A DNA stretch of 64,000 nucleotides from contig OZ242042.1 in the NCBI GenBank assembly GCA_965204905.1, positions 3,100,001-3,164,000 on the forward strand, in the 5' to 3' direction. This document shows positions 58,252 through 64,000 of the stretch, piece after piece. The position numbers were made by a program, and so were the translations under genes. This DNA is from Bin87 sp965204905 (GTDB lineage: Bacteria; Chloroflexota; Dehalococcoidia; Lucifugimonadales; UBA3495). The stretch's first letter is position 1. Each line of letters begins with the position of its first letter. A model generated the notes under the pieces. That model saw only the letters and a list, made by a program, of their open reading frames with translations. It did no database searches and was not told the DNA's origin.

Positions 58252-59310
58252 TTATACCAAATCGGGCATCAGTGCCTTGTAAAATGTCTTAAATCGAACG
58301 CGGCGTGTTCGAATCCGTTGGGTTGAACCGGAAGATGCGAGCAAAAAATCGTGAAAGCGTTCTGGCACCTGACTGATATCGTCGTCCAACGCATCGGAAA
58401 GAGTAGCTAGGTTTCTGCACGCTGCAGCAACATCACTGAGCGCAGCATCGTTCGACGCAGGCATGTCGTCACCCAAGTCGCCATCGGGGATCCCGAATAG
58501 CGCGTGAGCGACTGCGGCAAACAACATTAGCAGGTGCGGTGCCCTAGCCAAATTAGTTTCCATGACGTCGCTCAAATCGTTGGAGATATAGTCTAAAGTG
58601 CGGTCAACCAACTGAGGAGCGTTGGCCTGTAATTTAGCGTCATAAGCTCTGTACAGCCTTTCTATGCGCCTTTGTCCACCATCCGTTACACCTTCGATTA
58701 CAATGCCGAACATTTGGGCCATCAATTCGTCGTCAGCCATTCGGATGCGCGCCCGTTTGGTAATGACATTGTATTTGTCCCACAGGAACGCCCAGTGTCT
58801 GGAACTCGTGATAACGGCATCTCGAAACTCACCATGGAATTTCCCGTGGCGCAACTCCTGCGGTGAAAGGTTATAGTTGTACGTGTTCAGTCTTTGAAAC
58901 ACGTCGAAAACGAATGAATCCGAAGCATTCATTAACTGATAAACTGGCACTTCGTACTCTAGGAATTTTTGCTTGAATTCGTCGTTCAGCTCAGAATAAC
59001 GCTTGCCATTGATTTCTAGCATGTCGTTTGCCTTGATCCTGAGCGGGAATTCATCTTTAGAGTACGATTGCATTGCCATCAACCGTTGTTGGCCGTCAAC
59101 CACTTCTCGATATGTCCGCATAGTGTTCACATCGGTCCGTGTACGGAGGTAGATCTTCGGCATGGGCATGTCCCGAAGTATGGTGTCTATCAAGTACACT
59201 TGGGCAGACGTAGGCCATACGCCACTGTTCCGTTGGAACTCCCTGTTGATTACCAAAGTCTTTTCAGTTAGCCAAGTCAAAAGGTCTGCAACCGTATATT
59301 GTTCAAGCAT
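58252..59310 (-). CDS. DUF262 (ParB/GmrSD-like) protein
   Basis: A 352-residue protein. The N-terminal DUF262 domain has INREFQRN at 21-28, LIDTILRDMPMPKIYL, and VVDGQQRLMAM with DGQQR at 72-76, the nucleotide-handling core shared with GmrS and ParB-like enzymes. The C-terminal helical part has no DUF1524/HNH motif, so nuclease function would have to come from the HEPN partner. GGGAGG lies six bases before ATG 59310; a longer frame exists but lacks a ribosome site. A+T-rich, likely transferred. Confidence 0.82.
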   Translation of the reverse strand: MLEQYTVADLLTWLTEKTLVINREFQRNSGVWPTSAQVYLIDTILRDMPMPKIYLRTRTDVNTMRTYREVVDGQQRLMAMQSYSKDEFPLRIKANDMLEINGKRYSELNDEFKQKFLEYEVPVYQLMNASDSFVFDVFQRLNTYNYNLSPQELRHGKFHGEFRDAVITSSRHWAFLWDKYNVITKRARIRMADDELMAQMFGIVIEGVTDGGQRRIERLYRAYDAKLQANAPQLVDRTLDYISNDLSDVMETNLARAPHLLMLFAAVAHALFGIPDGDLGDDMPASNDAALSDVAAACRNLATLSDALDDDISQVPERFHDFLLASSGSTQRIRTRRVRFKTFYKALMPDLV

Positions 59311-59523
59311 ATGGACCTCCCAGATCATATACAAACAACTTGCGAACCACGTAGATTTGCAAGTCATGCATTTTTGCATCAGAAGCCGTGTGTCAATTGT
59401 AGCACTCGAATTGAACATGCGAGACTATCATTGACTGTCCAATTTCTCTGCTTCGCTGTCTATTTGTACCACAATAGCGAGTCGCCCAAGTAGTCCGATC
59501 CACGGCCTGTACCATGCCGTTCG

Positions 59524-59571
59524 TCATCTAGGCCAGAACGCGCTGGTGTCATAGACCACCCGCAGCGGCAT
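59524..59571 (-). pseudogene. truncated PIN-domain toxin start
   Basis: An ATG overlapping the upstream antitoxin stop as TGATG opens a frame reading MPLRVVYDTSAFWPR before a stop after 15 codons. VVYDTSA is the first strand of a PIN nuclease with its first catalytic Asp. The rest of the domain is missing; an unrelated A+T-rich sequence and the DUF262 module follow. Confidence 0.6.
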
Positions 59572-59903
59572 CAACAGTCCACAGCGCGAACGATGTCGTC
59601 CTCGGTAAGACCATTGCTCTGAAACTCAGCCAGCGCATCCTCGAACGACATCGGTTCGGATGGAGTCAGCACTACGCCGTCCGCGTTCCGCCGCACCACC
59701 ATGAACCCCTCGCTCACCATTTGGGCTTCCATGTCACGCGGCACCGTGAATTGAGTCCCGACCTGCGACGGCAGGGACTTGACGTAGGTGCACACCAGGT
59801 ACTTCACAAGCTCGTCCACGCCAACCGACCGGTCAGCGCATTGGGCCCGCAACTCATCGTGCGCCCATTCCGGCAGGTCTAAGGCATTGACTTCAAACAG
59901 CAT
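59571..59903 (-). CDS. putative antitoxin of a PIN-type toxin
   Basis: A 110-residue protein: helical N-terminus (ELRAQCADRSVGVDELVKYLV), then VPRDMEAQMVSEGFMVVRR and an acidic C-terminus with DALAEFQSNGLTEDDIVRAV. AGGAGA lies upstream of the ATG. The 1-base overlap with the PIN remnant identifies it as the antitoxin partner. It is intact although its toxin is not. Confidence 0.55.
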   Translation of the reverse strand: MLFEVNALDLPEWAHDELRAQCADRSVGVDELVKYLVCTYVKSLPSQVGTQFTVPRDMEAQMVSEGFMVVRRNADGVVLTPSEPMSFEDALAEFQSNGLTEDDIVRAVDC

Positions 59904-59967
59904 GGCGTGTGGTCTCCTGCGGCATCATCAGTCATTGTACCCCAACGCCCACGCTACAGCCCCCGCG

Positions 59968-60885
59968 TCACCCCAGCCAGTGCGCCGGCAGGCTCGGCTC
60001 CGCCATCCCAAAACGACGCGACAGCCATTCCTCACTGAACCGTCCGTCCTTATAGCCCGAGTGTTCCGCCTTATGGACCTCGACCTCGCCCGGCATTGCC
60101 TCTATCAACGGGGCCAATGCCGCCGCGTCCAACGCCGATCCGTCCGCTCCGGCCATCAGCAGCGTCGTCGCGTTCACCCGGGATGCGAATCGCCGCAGGT
60201 CGAAGTGAGACATCGTGTGCCGCACCGCTTCCTCACGTTCCGGATGAAGGCGCAGGTAGTCGTTGATCTCTTCCAGCGGATACGCGCTGGTGCGTCGGGC
60301 CAGGTTGACGGTGTCGTACAGCAGGGCCGGCGTGCATACCAGGTGAGTCACGTGTGCGGACAACGCCGCCGTCGTGTACGCCAGGTCGTTGCCGATGGCC
60401 GCGATGCGCGCGCCGTCAACCTCCGGGCGACTCGCCAGGTACTCCACGCCGCGCACGCAGTCGGCCACGATGCCCCGGTACACGTAGCCCGTCGGGTCGT
60501 CGATGCCGTCGGTGAGCAGGCCCGGGAACGCGGCGGCGTAGGGTTGGTCCGCCAGCCGCTGCCCCCGCACGCAGATGGCAAAGGTGACGTGCTCCCGGCG
60601 TTGGCTGTTCGATGTCCCCTGCGGCACCAGATCCGTCACGCTCCCGTAGCGCGGCAGGTAGTACCGGGCGGGAAACGGCCCCTCTCCCCGGGGGATGCTC
60701 AGGTAAGCGTACAACCTGTACGGCCCTATCGACGTGAGCGACACGCCGTAAGCCGTGGCGAAATCGGTCGAGCGCAGCGGGATCTCCTGCACCTCCGGCG
60801 CGGCTGGCAGCGCCGCCAGTTCCGCCAGGACATCCTGCCAGTAGCCTTCAAAATTGCCGGATTCTGCGCCGCTCAACGTGGTCAT
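59968..60885 (-). CDS. acetylxylan-esterase-like alpha/beta hydrolase lacking the nucleophile Ser
   Basis: A 305-residue homolog of the neighbour at 61069. It keeps the N-terminal domain, PGLLTDGIDDPTGYVYRG and the C-terminal EHSGYKDGR with a possible His. At the nucleophile elbow, where the paralog has GHSQGG, this protein has IGNDLAY (Asn166-Asp167), so the catalytic Ser is gone. It may be a pseudoenzyme or use Asp as nucleophile, like some hydrolases. Start ATG 60885. Same strand as its paralog, 183 bases downstream of it, with a repeat between. Confidence 0.8.
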   Translation of the reverse strand: MTTLSGAESGNFEGYWQDVLAELAALPAAPEVQEIPLRSTDFATAYGVSLTSIGPYRLYAYLSIPRGEGPFPARYYLPRYGSVTDLVPQGTSNSQRREHVTFAICVRGQRLADQPYAAAFPGLLTDGIDDPTGYVYRGIVADCVRGVEYLASRPEVDGARIAAIGNDLAYTTAALSAHVTHLVCTPALLYDTVNLARRTSAYPLEEINDYLRLHPEREEAVRHTMSHFDLRRFASRVNATTLLMAGADGSALDAAALAPLIEAMPGEVEVHKAEHSGYKDGRFSEEWLSRRFGMAEPSLPAHWLG

Positions 60886-60931
60886 AATGTCAGGTCCTGT
60901 CTCATCCTTATGCGTGCCCACTTTCCGCAAC

Positions 60932-61026
60932 CTGTCATTGCGAGCGTAGCGTGGCAATCTCGTCGCTGGGCGGAATCATCGTCCAGTTCAGCGAGATCGC
61001 CGCGTCGCTACGCTCTTCGCGATGAC
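60932..61026. repeat. TGTCATTGCGAG-type repeat
   Basis: TGTCATTGCGAGCGTAG / GGCAATCTCGTC on the left and CGAGATCGCCGCGTCGCT / CTTCGCGATGACTGA on the right, an inverted pair like 20516-20615. Confidence 0.65.
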
Positions 61027-61068
61027 TGACTGGGTATGCGTGAGCTGTCTCATCCCTCTGAAGCACGA

Positions 61069-61995
61069 TCATGGTCGCAGATGCCTGGCCAGAAATTCGT
61101 CCACAATCGCCCCGTGCTCGTGGTTGTTGGCGTCGTGGCCGTGGCCGTCGTAAGCGTACATCCGCTTGTCCGCGCTGGCGATGGCGTCAAACATCGCAAA
61201 GCCGGTTTCCGGCGGGCACGTGCTGTCCTGCAACCCCACGCTCACGATGATCGGGCAGGTGATGCGGTGAGCCAGGTTGATGCCGTCGAAGTAGGCCAGC
61301 GTGTTTTCCACTTGCTCCCGGCTGTCCGGGTTCATCCGGAGATAGTCGGCGATCTCCTGGTAGGGATAGGCGTCGGTCAGCTCGATGGCGTCCATGTAGC
61401 CGCACAGGTAGGGCGCGCCGGCCGCCGCTGCCTTGATCTCGGGACGCAACGCCGCCGTGGATACGGTCAACCCGCCGCCCTGGCTGTGGCCGGTGACTCC
61501 GATCCGCTCGCCATCCACTTCGTCGCGGGATAGCAGAAACTCCACTCCGCGGCAGGCGTCCATGTAGAACCCGCGATAGGAGTAGGTGTTGCGGTCAACC
61601 ATGCTGTAGGTAAGCAGTCCCGGATAGCCGGGGTTGAACTGCCTGTTGCTCCGCAGCTTGCCCCGCGGGGCCACGCTGAACGCGGCGTAGCCCTTGTTCG
61701 CCCACGCCTTGGGCACCGGCGGCTCCATGTTGTAGCCCGGTACCTGCAACAGCCCCGGCAGCTTGCCCTCCCGATCACTCGGCGTTGCGTACCACCCGGC
61801 AATCCTGACCCGGTCCAGGCTGGTGAAGAAGACCTCGTACACGTCGATCCGTTCGGTGGACCGCAATGGATCGTGTACCACCTCCGGATCCAACGGAATC
61901 TTCGCGGTCTCCGCCAGCGTTTCCTCCCAGAATCCGTCAATATCCTCCGGCATCCTGACCCTGGAAACGTACTGGTCAGCGGCTACCCTGGGCAT
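61069..61995 (-). CDS. acetylxylan esterase-like (AXE1/CE7) hydrolase
   Basis: A 308-residue alpha/beta hydrolase. Nucleophile Ser171 in GHSQGG, acid Asp in VGLQDSTCPP and His in DGHGHDAN complete a triad. It has VFFTSLDRVRIAGWYATP and YRGFYMDACRGVEFL as in CE7 enzymes, which remove acetyl groups from sugars or cephalosporin-type esters. GGGAGGG precedes ATG 61995; a longer frame lacks support. Physiological substrate unknown. Confidence 0.86.
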   Translation of the reverse strand: MPRVAADQYVSRVRMPEDIDGFWEETLAETAKIPLDPEVVHDPLRSTERIDVYEVFFTSLDRVRIAGWYATPSDREGKLPGLLQVPGYNMEPPVPKAWANKGYAAFSVAPRGKLRSNRQFNPGYPGLLTYSMVDRNTYSYRGFYMDACRGVEFLLSRDEVDGERIGVTGHSQGGGLTVSTAALRPEIKAAAAGAPYLCGYMDAIELTDAYPYQEIADYLRMNPDSREQVENTLAYFDGINLAHRITCPIIVSVGLQDSTCPPETGFAMFDAIASADKRMYAYDGHGHDANNHEHGAIVDEFLARHLRP

Positions 61996-62865
61996 ATTCC
62001 CTCCCGGCCCGCGCTGCAAGGGCGGTGCAGCAACCCGCCGAAACTGCCAGCGCCGGCAGATTGGTTCGCTGCAAATGATGCCGTAATCTATCACGCCCCA
62101 TCCACGCCGGTCTATGCCGCGCCCAATCAGAATTCAAACCCGGTGTGTCTTGCGGCACGTCCACCTCTGGCGGGTTCATCCCCGCAAAAATCCATGAAAA
62201 ATGATGACACCGCGTCGTTGCCCGTGCCGTCTAAACTCGTCTATCCTAAACCAATCTAGATGAAACACGTGTTTGCAACCCCAAATCAGTAGAGGCAGGA
62301 TTCCAGCATCGACGGCCAACCCCGTCAGTACCAAATCGCAACCGGCCCACGTGGGCTAACGCCGCTTAACGACCTAACGCCCCACCGGCGCAGCCCTCTG
62401 GTGTCCCCGGGACAATCCGAGCCCGCGCGCAAGTGCGCCCTTACCGGCGCGCCGAGTACACGAAAAAGTAGGTCAAATAGTTGCGTACCCAACCCGGCCG
62501 TACGCTGACAACGATGCCGCAAGCCCGCCTTTGGAGGGCTGAAAGTCCGCCCTTGGCGGGCCAGAATCCTGCCTCTCACCAACCAACCGCTCATGGTGAG
62601 CCTGTCGAACCATCACCCTGAGCCAGTCGAATGACAAAGGAGCAAGCAACCGAAACACCGATTCCACCTACGAACTGTCATTGCGACCCCGTGCTCGACA
62701 CGGGGGTGGCAATCTCGTTGCGGTAAGGGCCGAGCAAAATCCCGTTCATCCTGTTTATCCATGTAAATGAACGGGCCGCATGCGGCTGCGCGTTGACACC
62801 CTCCGGCCCCCTCCGTACACTGCCGGTGCTACCCGAACCTATCCCACCGCAGGAGGACGCCGGCC
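61996..62865. other. 870-base gap with repeats, no supported gene
   Basis: GAGCCTGTCGAA-type units at 62590-62634 (GGTGAGCCTGTCGAACC, then CCTGAGCCAGTCGAATG), a TGTCATTGCGA unit at 62676-62720, and a GCCCGCC-rich run near 62520-62560 with repeated AAGTCCGCCCTT-like and GGCGGG phrases. I saw no RNA gene. Confidence 0.5.
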
Positions 62866-64000
62866 ATGCCAACGCCCGACCTTGCCGACCTCTTCGCCCA
62901 GGTTGACGCCGCCCAGGATGACATAATCGCCCTGGAGCAGGATCTCGTCAGGATACCCTCCGTCAACACCGGCTTCATGCCCACCGGCGACGAGACCCCT
63001 GTGTGCGAACTCGCCCGCGACTTCCTCGCCCAGGACGGCATTGCGTCCGAGATCCTGGAGTCCGCGCCCAACCGCGGCAACCTCATCGCCCGCGTCGAGG
63101 GACGCTCCGGCAACGCCGGCCTCATGTTCATGTCCCACACCGACGTCGTGCCGGTGGAAGACCCCGCCGAGTGGCGGTTCGACCCCTTCAGCGCCACCAT
63201 CGCCGACGGGCGTATCTTCGGGCGCGGCGCGTCCGACTGCAAGGGCCTGCTCACCGCTCAGCTCATGGCCATCCGCATCCTCCGCCGCAACGACATACCC
63301 CTGCGCGACAGCCTGATCCTGGCCGCCGGCGCCGACGAGGAGCACGGCGGACGCTACGGCTTCGGCTGGCTCGCCGACAACTATCCCGACAAGCTGGCCG
63401 CACCCTACGCCGTCAACGAGGGCGGCGGCACTCCCATCCCCGCCGCCGGCGCGCTCACCTACATCCTCGGCGTCGGCGAAAAGGGCCGCCTCCAGGTGGA
63501 GATAGATGTCAAGGGCGTCAGCGCCCACGCCTCCCTGCCCTGGCAGGGCACGAACGCCCTCTACCGCGTCAATCGCGCGCTCTCCTCCATCGAGCAGTAC
63601 GAGCCCGACCGCGATACCACCACCGGCATCTTCGACCACCTCTCCACCTTCGCCATCGAGCACAAGCCCTCGGCGCAGAACGTGGACGAAATCATCGCCG
63701 AGATCCAGCCCGAAAATCCCCGCTTCGCCTCCATGCTCCGCGCCCTCTCCCGCATGACCCTGACCCCCACCATGATCAGCGGCGGCATCAAGTCCAACAG
63801 CGTCCCCGAGTCCATCCGCCTCACCTGCGACGTGCGCACCCTGCCGCACCAGGACGAGGAGTACGTCCGCGCCCAGTTGGACACGGTGCTGGCCGACATC
63901 CCCGGCGTCTCCTACGAGATCGACTACATGGCGCGGCCCAACTCGTCGCCCTTCGAGTCGCCCCTGTCCGACAGCATCCGCAGCGTGACGGCCCAGGCCC
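62866..64000 (+). CDS. M20-family metallopeptidase, partial at right edge
   Basis: An open frame from ATG 62866 through 378 codons to the window end. Zinc site: MSHTDVV (His91, Asp93), bridging Asp124 in GRGASDCKG, catalytic Glu158-Glu159 in ADEEHGG. The dimerisation domain begins near GEKGRLQVEIDVKGVSAHAS. This fits ArgE/DapE/ACY1-type deacylases and dipeptidases. AGGAGG stands nine bases before the ATG. The last 50-100 residues, with one more His ligand, lie outside the window. Confidence 0.92.
   Translation, partial: MPTPDLADLFAQVDAAQDDIIALEQDLVRIPSVNTGFMPTGDETPVCELARDFLAQDGIASEILESAPNRGNLIARVEGRSGNAGLMFMSHTDVVPVEDPAEWRFDPFSATIADGRIFGRGASDCKGLLTAQLMAIRILRRNDIPLRDSLILAAGADEEHGGRYGFGWLADNYPDKLAAPYAVNEGGGTPIPAAGALTYILGVGEKGRLQVEIDVKGVSAHASLPWQGTNALYRVNRALSSIEQYEPDRDTTTGIFDHLSTFAIEHKPSAQNVDEIIAEIQPENPRFASMLRALSRMTLTPTMISGGIKSNSVPESIRLTCDVRTLPHQDEEYVRAQLDTVLADIPGVSYEIDYMARPNSSPFESPLSDSIRSVTAQA

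Overview
The window looks like a chromosomal segment of an uncultured, G+C-rich bacterium, most likely a Chloroflexota member of the SAR202/Dehalococcoidia type. This lineage call is inference. It rests on three LLM-class (F420/FMN-type) oxidoreductases, Aap-type amino-acid and phosphonate-type ABC transporters, Uma2 and PaREP1-like proteins, and many short palindromic repeats between genes. Housekeeping anchors are hisA, hisH, argH, rpe, rplY (L25), rpmB (L28), a pterin dehydratase, a PduO-type cobalamin adenosyltransferase and one tRNA-Pro(GGG).

Layout. 0-4.2 kb: IS transposase, zinc-ribbon protein, a foldback element, a lipoprotein and small winged-helix pair, tRNA-Pro, SDR. 4.2-10 kb: Uma2 nuclease, LLM oxidoreductase, a DNA methyltransferase fused to HNH, two membrane proteins. 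10-17.3 kb: one leftward Aap amino-acid ABC operon with two tandem binding proteins, translationally coupled to an amidohydrolase. 17.4-17.6 kb: a strongly structured, terminator-ended candidate ncRNA. 17.9-20.4 kb: a second methyltransferase fused to a PD-(D/E)xK nuclease, followed by a DUF6602 nuclease-like gene. 21-26.3 kb: TumA/TumE-like toxin-antitoxin pair, LLM oxidoreductase, hisA, an aspartic protease with its small partner, hisH, pduO. 26.3-32.2 kb: MITE-like element, Type IIG restriction enzyme, L25, DUF3800, a small bicistron. 32.4-33.9 kb: DUF3179 lipoprotein whose conserved Cys codon is an in-frame TGA followed by a bSECIS-like hairpin. 34-38 kb: phosphonate-type ABC operon interrupted by a decayed copy of the small-protein/protease pair. 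38-57 kb: mostly catabolic and housekeeping genes, with GIY-YIG, MNT plus Mrr and EVE-like plus Mrr genes among them. 57.5-60 kb: A+T-richer HEPN plus DUF262 module and a broken PIN toxin with an intact antitoxin. 60-64 kb: two esterase-like paralogs (one lacking the nucleophile Ser) and a partial M20 peptidase.

Functionally, one layer is scavenging and degradation of small organics: amino-acid, phosphonate and TRAP uptake; amidase, cyclase, amidohydrolase and esterases; aldehyde dehydrogenase and LLM enzymes. Spread through it is an unusually dense set of nuclease and defence-type genes, not packed into one island, often A+T-richer than their neighbours and embedded among repeats.

The most novel candidates are: (1) a possible selenoprotein of the DUF3179 family; (2) two homologous methyltransferases carrying different nuclease domains; (3) a recurring small-protein plus retropepsin-like protease gene pair, one copy intact and one decayed; (4) a structured RNA at 17.4-17.6 kb; (5) an MNT nucleotidyltransferase overlapping an Mrr-type nuclease gene. 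All calls come from reading the sequence; no database search was run.
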